From IMG/VR virus record IMGVR_UViG_3300022851_001239, positions 1-49,775 of that record: a stretch of 49,775 bases of DNA, one strand, 5' to 3'. The notes beneath the pieces were generated by a model. It worked only from the letters and a program-made list of their open reading frames with translations, did no database searches and was not told the origin of the DNA. The position numbers were made by a program, and so were the translations under genes. This document shows, in pieces, positions 30,222-37,473 of this stretch; position 1 is the stretch's first letter; every line of letters starts with the position of its first letter. The stretch is from a virus.

Positions 30222-30908
30222 TCAGGTTGATGGTGCGTCTTGGTTGAAAATCGGCGTTTCTGGTTCGGCCGGCCGATATCGCCATACTTCCTGCAGGCAG
30301 CCTTCACGCGGTCCGTAGAGCTTGCGGGCCTGCTGATCGACGATCAGGTTGTCATCCTTCCACACGATCCCTGACATGGCATCTTCTACGCAGCGAATGA
30401 GTTTGGTGGCGTCGGGCTGGACGGCCGGGAATGGTGGCGCGTCGGCCCGCAGTTCTTGGGCCTTGCCTCGGTAGTGTCCTTTGGGTCTGAGTTGGATGAA
30501 CGTCCAGTGAACACGCAGCGGGCATTCGAGTGGTGGCTGTCGGAAGTACTTACGGGCCATGATCTGGCAGGAACGAATCCAGTCTTTATTGTTGCAACTG
30601 TCGACCATGTTGATGACGATCCGCCCGCCCTTGCCTTTGACGTATTCGCCATTGCCGCGTCTTAGGGGCATCGCGCTTTTGGAGCCTGCGGATTTGGGCT
30701 TGCCCGGGATGAAGAATTCTGAAACCTTCTCCCATCGTTCATCGTCGTGGTGCAAGGCGCGATGCTGTTCTTCGAGTCGGTCGGCTGCCTCCAGAACAGC
30801 CGCATTGATGCTGTGGTTTGTCACCGGAATGTGCCGGGCGAGGTTTCGCACGGTCTCGGCAAGTGTGGCGGTGGTTGATCGTGGTACTGGGTCTGCGATT
30901 TGAATCAT
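30222..30908 (-). CDS. rusA: RusA-family Holliday junction resolvase
   Basis: This 228-residue protein has an N-terminal extension of about 70 residues followed by the RusA core: SEFFIPGKPKSAGSKSAMP, then IVINMVDSCNNKDWI, VHWTFIQLRPKGHY, and AVQPDATKLIRCVEDAMSGIVWKDDNLIVDQQARKLYGPREG. The Asp residues of the QPDATK and WKDDN parts are the metal-binding acids of the family. It would cut branched intermediates from phage recombination and replication. The start at 30908 forms an ATGA overlap with the upstream gene. E. coli RusA has 120 residues, so the extension is notable. Confidence 0.82.
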   Translation of the reverse strand: MIQIADPVPRSTTATLAETVRNLARHIPVTNHSINAAVLEAADRLEEQHRALHHDDERWEKVSEFFIPGKPKSAGSKSAMPLRRGNGEYVKGKGGRIVINMVDSCNNKDWIRSCQIMARKYFRQPPLECPLRVHWTFIQLRPKGHYRGKAQELRADAPPFPAVQPDATKLIRCVEDAMSGIVWKDDNLIVDQQARKLYGPREGCLQEVWRYRPAEPETPIFNQDAPST

Positions 30909-31483
30909 TGCCTTGCCTCCTGCGGCGCTGTGGCCTGCGTCCTGTTTTCTTCGAGCTTGATCCGCGTGTATCGCCAATACGCTGACGTTTTCATCTGGTC
31001 AATCACGCGACGGTGAATGTGGTGGCGATGTAGTTGCGGGGCTTTACGGTGGATGAACGTCTTGATTTTTCCCTTGGCCCCTGGCACGGCCGTGATGATG
31101 CCCGCCCAATCAGGTATGTGCTCGATCAGTTCGATCGGCACGACGTAGAAGAATCGGCTGGGGCCGACTGTGTGGCCATTCTTGAGCAGGTCGTGCTTGT
31201 GTTCGGGCAAACGTTTGATCCTGCGCTTATCACGTTTTTTGCTGGTGGTGAAGAATCGACGCTCCCTGTGCTTCTTAGCGTCAGCCATGAGGTCGGCCTT
31301 GGTCAGCTTGATTTCGTACTCGACGAACAGCCCGCTTTTGGTCACGACCGCCATGTCGCATTCCCACCAGCCGCGAGGGGTGAAGTTTGGCATCATGAAA
31401 GACTGGTCGCCGTTGAGCATGGCGAACAAGGCGCATTGGACTGCGTGCTCGTTCAGTGTCGGTGGGCCTGCGGGTTGGATCAT
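30905..31483 (-). CDS. Putative PD-(D/E)XK nuclease-like protein
   Basis: This 192-residue protein has a WWECDMAVVTKSGLFVEYEIKLTKADLMADAKKHRE section with the spacing of a PD-(D/E)XK site (acidic residue on a strand, then E-x-K after a hydrophobic strand). The rest is basic (KKRDKRRIKRLPEHKHDLLK). A role in DNA processing fits its position between RusA and the early genes, and it resembles MmcB/VRR-NUC-like sets. The fold is inferred from the pattern only. Confidence 0.5.
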   Translation of the reverse strand: MIQPAGPPTLNEHAVQCALFAMLNGDQSFMMPNFTPRGWWECDMAVVTKSGLFVEYEIKLTKADLMADAKKHRERRFFTTSKKRDKRRIKRLPEHKHDLLKNGHTVGPSRFFYVVPIELIEHIPDWAGIITAVPGAKGKIKTFIHRKAPQLHRHHIHRRVIDQMKTSAYWRYTRIKLEENRTQATAPQEARQ

Positions 31484-31710
31484 TCTGTTTTCTCCAGTTC
31501 GATAATTCGTGCTTCTAGTAAGTCGATGCGGTATATGAGGCGGGCGATATTGGCCTTTGCGCCTCGCTTGTATTTCGGCGGCCGTTCACAATTGCAGTGG
31601 CTCATGATGTCTTCGTCATGCTCGTCGACGTGCATGGTGCCGAAGCATCCGGGAATGAAATACCGCTTGCCGTCGTGGGGGTCGCGGTGCCAGTGGCAAG
31701 GGCGGGTCAA
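31480..31710 (-). CDS. Small hypothetical protein with Cys/His
   Basis: This 76-residue protein starts MTRPCHWHRDPHDGKRYFIPGCFG and has SHCNCERPPKYKRG later, so it carries four Cys and many His that could bind metal. The end is a Leu/Ile/Glu helix. It overlaps neighbours by four bases on both sides. No function is assigned. Confidence 0.55.
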   Translation of the reverse strand: MTRPCHWHRDPHDGKRYFIPGCFGTMHVDEHDEDIMSHCNCERPPKYKRGAKANIARLIYRIDLLEARIIELEKTE

Positions 31711-32309
31711 CCTTCACTCGCTTTCTTAAGTAGCAGCTCGCCCGTCTTCTCGATCACCGACCACCAGAATTTCGCGGCCGGCGCACCCGCCATGATTCGG
31801 CGGTCGAAGTTCATCGAGACGGTCACGACGTGCTGGCCGTCAAGGGCAGGGCGGAGCTGGCCGAATGAAAACGAGATCGGCCAGGGCCACGCCGCCACCG
31901 AAGCGTCAACGCCCGTCTTGTTCGTGAGGTCGAGCATGACGGCGGTTTCGTGGTCAAAAGCATTAGTAAACGCACAAGTAAGGCTTTCGATACTGTTGCC
32001 GTGCCGAATTGTCGTCCCGATCTTGCTGTCATGAATCACGCCGTGGGTCCACCAGTATCCTTCTAGGTGGCTGTCTGTCGCCACGGCGATATCCCGCCGC
32101 TTGTACTGCTTCAACCTCGTCCCGCCCCACCACGTCCTGACGACCCGCCTGTTCGTGTAGGGGTACTGGGCCATGGCGTCGTGGATCGCGATCAGCAGGC
32201 AGGCCGAGACCGGGTGGTGCTGGGCCGGGACCACGACATCCGACATGAACGTGACGGTGCAGCCTTGCCGGATTCGCTCGAATAGTTTTGCATTGGTCCG
32301 CAGCGTCAT
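31707..32309 (-). CDS. Hypothetical protein
   Basis: This 200-residue protein is not recognised. It has many aromatic residues and three Trp-rich spots (RTWWGGTRLKQ, LEGYWWTHGV, AAKFWWSVIE). No signal peptide or clear motif is present. It overlaps its neighbours by four bases and is part of the tightly packed early cluster. Confidence 0.5.
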   Translation of the reverse strand: MTLRTNAKLFERIRQGCTVTFMSDVVVPAQHHPVSACLLIAIHDAMAQYPYTNRRVVRTWWGGTRLKQYKRRDIAVATDSHLEGYWWTHGVIHDSKIGTTIRHGNSIESLTCAFTNAFDHETAVMLDLTNKTGVDASVAAWPWPISFSFGQLRPALDGQHVVTVSMNFDRRIMAGAPAAKFWWSVIEKTGELLLKKASEG

Positions 32310-32605
32310 GACGTCGCCTCCTTCGTGGCCGCCTTAGCTTGTTCGTGGAGCTGGATGGCGTTTTCGATTTTGTCCAGCTTGTCAGCCATCTCGGCCATCG
32401 CGTTGGCGAACCCGGTCGTCCAGATCGAATGGAGGCGTTCGTCAGTCTCTATGTCTGGCCAGCCCAACAATTCGATCGGGATGTCGCCGTGGACCTTTTT
32501 GAACGTGGCCTTGATCCCGACGTTGATCGTCCCGCCCACCGTCATCACGATCTCCCATCGTCTGCGATGTGGCCATAACTTCCGTCGTGCTGTTTCGAGT
32601 CTCAT
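32306..32605 (-). CDS. Hypothetical small protein
   Basis: This 99-residue protein begins with a basic stretch (MRLETARRKLWPHRRRW), then two beta segments (TVGGTINVGIKATF) and a long helix (FANAMAEMADKLDKIENAI). No family is recognised. It overlaps neighbouring genes by four bases. Confidence 0.5.
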   Translation of the reverse strand: MRLETARRKLWPHRRRWEIVMTVGGTINVGIKATFKKVHGDIPIELLGWPDIETDERLHSIWTTGFANAMAEMADKLDKIENAIQLHEQAKAATKEATS

Positions 32606-32928
32606 GATGTTGATTCCTGTTCAAGTGCTTCAAGAAATTTTTCACCGTCTTGGCTGCCCGCTGATGAGTGAAGCGGTCCCATGAATTGCTCGACAGCTTG
32701 GCGGAACTCTGTGCCAAAACCCTGCCGCCTGTACTCACTGGTGACTTCGTGCCAATCAACGATGTTGCCGAGCAGCTTTGATGGAAAAACCATCATGGAG
32801 CAGCACACCATTGGCCTGTCCTCGTCGTGGCGGAACGCGACAAACAGGTCGCGGAGATAATTGTGGTCTGTGGGCTTGACCTTTGCGTGGAACACGTTGA
32901 GTCGCTTTGTGACTGCGATTTGTTTCAT
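32602..32928 (-). CDS. GNAT-like N-acetyltransferase (short), tentative
   Basis: This 108-residue protein has VDWHEVTSEYRRQGFGTEFRQAVEQFMG, where R-R-Q-G-F-G-T after a strand is the acetyl-CoA binding motif A of GNAT enzymes, followed by the usual helix. The protein is much shorter than full GNAT proteins (typically about 150), so it may be truncated or a distant relative. The substrate is unknown. Confidence 0.5.
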   Translation of the reverse strand: MKQIAVTKRLNVFHAKVKPTDHNYLRDLFVAFRHDEDRPMVCCSMMVFPSKLLGNIVDWHEVTSEYRRQGFGTEFRQAVEQFMGPLHSSAGSQDGEKFLEALEQESTS

Positions 32929-33131
32929 AACCTCACCCCTGCTGGCTTATTGTTTGCGATACGCTGGCGAGCCATCTGGACGCAGCGATTGATTTCATGG
33001 CTGCTCAAGCCCCTGCCGTCATTGGTCGTGGCCCCGCCGATGCGAAGCCGAACATCTTTTTCTGAAAAGCCCCTGGCCAGCAAGTTGACGGTCTGGTCCA
33101 CGACATTGGTTTCTAGTTCTGGGGTCAGCAT
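32925..33131 (-). CDS. Small hypothetical protein
   Basis: This 68-residue protein starts MLTPELETNVVDQTVNLLARGFSEKDVRLRIGG and is helical with a Gly-rich middle. No family is recognised. It overlaps the next gene by four bases. Confidence 0.5.
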   Translation of the reverse strand: MLTPELETNVVDQTVNLLARGFSEKDVRLRIGGATTNDGRGLSSHEINRCVQMARQRIANNKPAGVRL

Positions 33132-33433
33132 GTGGGTGCTCCTGATTGGGTGGTTTTGTCTTGGTACTCAAGTTCTCTTTGCTTGGTCTTGACTGCGAAG
33201 GTTGATCCTTCAAAGCGAGGCTCATGCAGCACGCGAATGCCTGCGTACTTGACTTCATTGTTGGTGAACACAAAGGAGCCTTTATGTACCGATTTGCCTG
33301 TAGATACTTTGAGCAGTTCAGTGTTGAAGTAGTGCCAAAGCATCGGGGACATCTTCACAAACTCGACAGTGCAGTCGTTTTCTTCGCATAGGCGAATGGC
33401 TGATTCGATCATGTCGCATATAGGTGTTTTCAT
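33125..33433 (-). CDS. Hypothetical protein
   Basis: This 102-residue protein starts MKTPICDMIESAIRLCEENDCTVEFVKMSP and is of mixed alpha/beta pattern. No family is recognised. It overlaps gene 32925..33131 by seven bases and is part of the same leftward early cluster. Confidence 0.5.
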   Translation of the reverse strand: MKTPICDMIESAIRLCEENDCTVEFVKMSPMLWHYFNTELLKVSTGKSVHKGSFVFTNNEVKYAGIRVLHEPRFEGSTFAVKTKQRELEYQDKTTQSGAPTC

Positions 33434-33436
33434 CCC

Positions 33437-33622
33437 TCACTCCCCTGCTTCGTGCTTGGCGGGTTCGGGGTGCTTGGCGAGGAGGGCGTTGAGCGTGTCA
33501 AGCATCATCTGGTGATCTTCGCCATTGATCCTGATTGTTGGTTTTGCACCATCAAATTCCGGCTTGTCGCATCCTTCATGAAATTCAACAATCTCATGCA
33601 CCCTCTCCAGCCCCTCCCTCAT
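33437..33622 (-). CDS. C-terminal part of a probable frameshifted phage gene
   Basis: In this frame the sequence LIARLQQQVREMREGLERVHEIVEFHEGCDKPEF forms a coiled-coil-like region and then ends with LLAKHPEPAKHEAGE. It has no good independent ribosome site; the ATG at 33622 is directly after GGAG, and GTG at 33631 has none. It continues gene 33594..33911 in the -1 frame, and the join is at a run of four C (GCAGCCCCTCC, near 33658-33662). Confidence 0.45.
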   Translation of the reverse strand: MREGLERVHEIVEFHEGCDKPEFDGAKPTIRINGEDHQMMLDTLNALLAKHPEPAKHEAGE

Positions 33623-33911
33623 CTCCCGCACCTGCTGCTGTAGGCGGGCGATGAGGGAGGGGCTGCTCGCGGGCAAGGGCGAGGAGGTCGGGGGCGGCGG
33701 CGATGAGGTGGGCGTTAGCATCACTCTCGCACTGGCCTGCGTACTTCGTGATACAGTCGATGGTTCTAATATTCTTAATTCCATCCACTTTGCCATAAGA
33801 GCCTTCAATGTTGCCGTGCCAATCACTGAAGCTTTCGTGCTTACGAAACGTCCACGGCCCCTGCGTATGCCCCTCAAACTGCGTCAGGTCGATCTGTGTC
33901 TTACTTGTCAT
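33594..33911 (-). CDS. Ea22-like phage protein (N-terminal part)
   Basis: The 105-residue product starts MTSKTQIDLTQFEGHTQGPWTFRKHESF and has ANAHLIAAAPDLLALAREQ, a common pattern of Ea22/DUF551-like phage proteins in which that helix leads into a longer coiled coil. After AREQ the frame becomes Pro/Ala/Gly-rich and loses protein character, whereas the -1 frame (33437..33622) continues as a coiled coil. AAGGAGACATCGG gives a strong ribosome site. The gene overlaps the stop of the Lar-like gene by 11 bases. Confidence 0.65.
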   Translation of the reverse strand: MTSKTQIDLTQFEGHTQGPWTFRKHESFSDWHGNIEGSYGKVDGIKNIRTIDCITKYAGQCESDANAHLIAAAPDLLALAREQPLPHRPPTAAGAGDEGGAGEGA

Positions 33912-34143
33912 CCGATGTCTCCTTGGGTTGCAGGGCGGGGTCGCTCGCTCCTGCTTGGGTGGTGGGTTTGGTCGGATTATTGTCATTCCACTGCCGAATA
34001 TCCTCGTCATGGTCCGGCGATGGCCCAGACATCTTTTCGCACTCGCGGCATTGCAAGACCAACCATTCGTTTTTTCCGTGGGGGACGATCTTGGGTTTTT
34101 GGCCACAGCCTGCGCATAGGTTCGGTTCTTCTGTTGTTCTCAT
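33901..34143 (-). CDS. Lar-like restriction alleviation protein
   Basis: This 80-residue protein has a zinc-ribbon: NLCAGCGQKPKI (C-x2-C) and LQCRECEKMSG (C-x2-C), followed by DIRQWNDNN, the W-N pair typical of the Lar family (PF14354). Lar reduces host type I restriction of phage DNA. The rest is disordered. It overlaps neighbours by a few bases. Related zinc-ribbon proteins cannot be excluded. Confidence 0.68.
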   Translation of the reverse strand: MRTTEEPNLCAGCGQKPKIVPHGKNEWLVLQCRECEKMSGPSPDHDEDIRQWNDNNPTKPTTQAGASDPALQPKETSDDK

Positions 34144-34535
34144 ACTCCACCGCCTTCCGTTGGGGCTGGGGAGAGGTCCGGGTGATCTGATTCATCCATC
34201 AATGGCCTGAAATGCGACGGATTGATTTCGTACCCGTCGCCGTGAGCGTCAAAATGCATACACTTGCCGTTTTCATACAGGCCGACGCCGATCCACCAGA
34301 ATGTGGTACTGATTCGTTGGAAATACTCAAAGCCCGTCCCATCCTTCGGAGCCTCCGCAATCGGCCTCCACCGATGAGCCTCCCGCAGCCGCTTGTTCTC
34401 GGCGGCGAGGGTGAGTAGGCGGGTGGAGGCTTTGTCGATCAGTCTTTCTATGTGATACAACACACCTTCCTTAATAAATTTCGCTGCCTCAACCTTCAAC
34501 GCCTTCGCCAGTTCTTCCGTCGTGGGTTCGTTCAT
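34140..34535 (-). CDS. DUF551-like phage protein
   Basis: This 131-residue protein starts MNEPTTEELAKALKVEAAKFIKEG. Middle AENKRLREAHRWRPIAEAPKDGTGF is typical of DUF551-type small phage proteins (the WRPI..AP.DGT motif). The ATG at 34535 has AAAGGACTGAT upstream and is preferred over the ATG at 34553. The function of these proteins is not known. Confidence 0.65.
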   Translation of the reverse strand: MNEPTTEELAKALKVEAAKFIKEGVLYHIERLIDKASTRLLTLAAENKRLREAHRWRPIAEAPKDGTGFEYFQRISTTFWWIGVGLYENGKCMHFDAHGDGYEINPSHFRPLMDESDHPDLSPAPTEGGGV

Positions 34536-34563
34536 ATCAGTCCTTTCATCCATTGGTTAGTTT

Positions 34564-36285
34564 TCACGCGACGCTTGAAATGCGCCTGATCTTCACATTC
34601 GCCTTGACGATGGCGCGGGCGACATGCGGGCAGACTGAATTGCCGATACCCGCGACCTGCTGTGTCGTGTTGCCCAGCATGACCCAGCCATCAGCCATGT
34701 CGCCGAATTGTGCTCGAAGCAGCTCGTGCGGCTTCAACATCCTCATCCCGATGTCAACGATGGGCAGGCGCTTGCCGTTACCCACGTGGGCCGTGACCAA
34801 TCCGATCCGGTCCTTCGTCACGACCGTGGGCATGGGCTTGGTGATGCTTTGGCCGTCGGTGCTGTTGCCGTAGTAGGTCTGGAGGAAAGCGGCGACCAGA
34901 GCGAAACGATTGCTCGTGTCCAGCGTGTTGATTGGATCGTTCAACGATGCGAACCGACTCTCATCGCCCTTCTGTGCGTGGTATTTGCTGAGACTGAGCG
35001 CCACGAGGCTGTGGTGATCGACCTGCGTGATCGTGCCGAGGGGCTGGCGCAGATCATTACCCACGACCCCGCCGTAGTGCTTGGCCAAGAACGCCTGGAC
35101 AACCGCATGGCCACCGCCCTTGGGCTTTGACGTAATCGTTGGGAACGGCTTTGCTCCGTCGTGGATACCGGCACTGCTGGCGTTCTGGACGCTGACGATC
35201 GACGGGACTACCAGCGCGGTTCCACCACGACTACCGGCGGTCACGGTATTGAATGGGCGGCTAAGGGGATAGGTTCTGCTTCCGCCACTCTCCCCGTGAT
35301 TTACATCAACAAGAAACGGGTCCGCTGCGTCAATCACAAACCGTTTAACCCCTGCCGCGATCCTAGCCATGGTCTTTGGCTTCAACGGCCTGCGCACCTG
35401 CACACCCGTTTGCTTGTAATACATCTTTGCCTCTGACTGCGTCATAAAGATCGACGGGCATGGCAGCGAGAAGTCGATGCACGATGCCGCCGTCTCCCAT
35501 GGCAGCTGCTCGCCATTCTTCACGGCTTCGCTCTTTGGGTCGCCGTGCGTGGGTGCTGGCCAAACGATTGCCTGATTGTCGCAGCGGGCGACGAGGAAGA
35601 ACCGTTTACGAATCGTTGGTGCTCCGTAGCCGCTGGCTCGTAGCTCGCGGAATTCAACACGGTAGCCAAGGCCGCGAATCAACACCGCGTCCGGAACCCA
35701 CTGGCCGATGGCCTGGCGAATCTCGGCCAGTGCCGGATTGTCGTAGCCACCCGGCAGGCCGGTGGTCAGGACACCAATGAACGCGGCGAATGTCTCGCCC
35801 CGCTGCGACCGGATCGGGAATCGTTTACCGTCACGATCTTCGGTCGGTCCCCAGTGTCGAAATTCTTCGACGTTCTCCAGCGTGATGACCCGCGGCCGAC
35901 GCAGGTGCATCCACGCGGCCGAAACCCATGCCAAGCCCCTGACCCGATCGGACACCGGCGCGGTTCCCCGTGCCTTGGAATGATGTGTGCAGTCGGGTGA
36001 GAAATGACAGTGCGCGATGGATCGGCCTGGGCAGACCTCACGGGGGTCAACCTCATAGACCGAGGCTTCGTAGCACACGGTCGCGGGGTGGTTAATACGA
36101 TGCGCCTCAATGGCCATGGGGTCGTGGTTGATCGCGACATCCACGGCATAGCCCGTGGCGGCTTCTTCGCCCAAGCCCCAGCCGCCCCAGCCTGCAAAGC
36201 TGTCGATGACGATTTCCTGATTGGACGACGGGCGACGGCGAGCGTTGATGCGTTGTTTGAAATTCGGCAGGGTTGCGGCAGTCAT
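34564..36285 (-). CDS. C5 cytosine DNA methyltransferase
   Basis: This 573-residue enzyme has motif I DSFAGWGGWGLG (28-39), motif IV SPDCTHHSKA (the catalytic Cys at about 100, with SPDC rather than the usual PPCQ), motif VI ENVEEF (138-143), motif VIII-like YGAPTIRKRFFLVA, and the C-terminal AGIGNSVCPHVARAI as motif X. Between residues 340 and 510 there are five repeated units of the form P-x-x-T-(I/V) followed by Leu/Val strands (PFNTVTAG, PFPTITSK, PLGTITQV, PINTLDTS, PMPTVVTK), which replace a normal target-recognition region. It probably methylates phage DNA against restriction. It follows the beta clamp gene. Confidence 0.9.
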   Translation of the reverse strand: MTAATLPNFKQRINARRRPSSNQEIVIDSFAGWGGWGLGEEAATGYAVDVAINHDPMAIEAHRINHPATVCYEASVYEVDPREVCPGRSIAHCHFSPDCTHHSKARGTAPVSDRVRGLAWVSAAWMHLRRPRVITLENVEEFRHWGPTEDRDGKRFPIRSQRGETFAAFIGVLTTGLPGGYDNPALAEIRQAIGQWVPDAVLIRGLGYRVEFRELRASGYGAPTIRKRFFLVARCDNQAIVWPAPTHGDPKSEAVKNGEQLPWETAASCIDFSLPCPSIFMTQSEAKMYYKQTGVQVRRPLKPKTMARIAAGVKRFVIDAADPFLVDVNHGESGGSRTYPLSRPFNTVTAGSRGGTALVVPSIVSVQNASSAGIHDGAKPFPTITSKPKGGGHAVVQAFLAKHYGGVVGNDLRQPLGTITQVDHHSLVALSLSKYHAQKGDESRFASLNDPINTLDTSNRFALVAAFLQTYYGNSTDGQSITKPMPTVVTKDRIGLVTAHVGNGKRLPIVDIGMRMLKPHELLRAQFGDMADGWVMLGNTTQQVAGIGNSVCPHVARAIVKANVKIRRISSVA

Positions 36286-36335
36286 TCGGGCGTATCCTCT
36301 CGATGTTGGTTCTCTGGATTGATGGACGATCTGAT

Positions 36336-37439
36336 TCAGTCCAAATTCACGGGCATGATCACGTAGGTGAAGTTGTCGGCGACGATGACGCCAGGTTTAT
36401 TCGCGGCCTTGAGATGCAGGGTGATCGTGTCAGTTTCAACGGCCTTCAAGCCGTTGAGCATGAACGTCGGGTTGAATCCAATTTCAACATGCTCGCCCTC
36501 AAGACTGACCAATGGCAGTTTGATTTCGGCATCACCCATCTCCGGTGCTCGTGATGTGACGACCACACCTTCTTGGGTGAAGCTCAGGCGCACTCCCTTA
36601 GACTCATCGCTGGTCAACAATGCGGCGCGGCGGGTTGCTGATGTCATGGCCTGTGTGTCGATCACCGCCTTGATGTTGTTGTCTTTGGGGATGACATCGC
36701 GGTATGGCGGAAAGTTGCCGTTCACGATGTTGGTCGTGAGGCTCATGCCGTCGTCGAAGAATACGACCTGATTTGATTCGACTTGGACCTTGATCAACGC
36801 CTCGTCATCGTCAAACAGCCGCTTGATCAAGCCCATTGCTTTAGCCGGAATGATTGTGCCAGCACGGGTATTGTCTCCCCCTGCCTTCATGGCCGTTCCT
36901 TTGGACACGGCGAGCCTGTGGCCATCCGTCGCAACAAACGTGAGCTTGGCCCCATCACGTTCCATCAACGCTCCATTGATGGCATAGCGTGTGTTCTGCT
37001 TGGCCGTGGCGAATGCGGTCTGGGTGATCATGCGATTGAGCACTTCAGATGAGATGGTGAACACGCTATCCCCGCCTGGTGCTGTGATTGCCGGGTAGTC
37101 TTCTGGCTTGAAGCCAAAAACCTTGTACTTGGAGTCTTTGGTCCGGATCGTGGCCACAGTGTTTTCGACTTCGAGCGTGATGGTCGGATCAGATGATTCC
37201 CGAACGATCTGGCTGAGTTTGTCGAACGGGATGACGGCCTTACCCTGCTCTTTAACTTCAAGCTTGCCGGTTGAAACCCGAAGTGAGATTTCAAGGTCGG
37301 TGGCTGCGATGTACAGCGTGTCGGTCGTGGCTTCGAGGTGGACGCAGGACAGAACGGGCTTGGGGCTGCGGGTGATGATTGCCCCGGCGACTTTGGCCAG
37401 GGCTTCGACGAGTGCGGTACGGTCTACGGTGAGAATCAT
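36336..37439 (-). CDS. dnaN: DNA polymerase III beta subunit (sliding clamp)
   Basis: This 367-residue protein covers the full clamp: MILTVDRTALVEALAKVAGAIITRSPKPVLSCVHLEA, then domain 2 starting FTISSEVLNRMITQTAFATAKQNTRYAINGALM, TFVATDGHRLAVSKG, and domain 3 ending KPGVIVADNFTYVIMPVNLD. The last strand (YVIMP) is diagnostic. Length is normal (about 366 in bacteria). It would tether polymerase to phage DNA and may bind other phage factors by clamp-binding peptides. It lies between a C5 methyltransferase and a HerA-like ATPase, so a phage copy rather than the host chromosomal one. Confidence 0.92.
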   Translation of the reverse strand: MILTVDRTALVEALAKVAGAIITRSPKPVLSCVHLEATTDTLYIAATDLEISLRVSTGKLEVKEQGKAVIPFDKLSQIVRESSDPTITLEVENTVATIRTKDSKYKVFGFKPEDYPAITAPGGDSVFTISSEVLNRMITQTAFATAKQNTRYAINGALMERDGAKLTFVATDGHRLAVSKGTAMKAGGDNTRAGTIIPAKAMGLIKRLFDDDEALIKVQVESNQVVFFDDGMSLTTNIVNGNFPPYRDVIPKDNNIKAVIDTQAMTSATRRAALLTSDESKGVRLSFTQEGVVVTSRAPEMGDAEIKLPLVSLEGEHVEIGFNPTFMLNGLKAVETDTITLHLKAANKPGVIVADNFTYVIMPVNLD

Positions 37440-37473
37440 GGGGTGCTTTCAGGGTTGGGGGTTGAATGATTGG

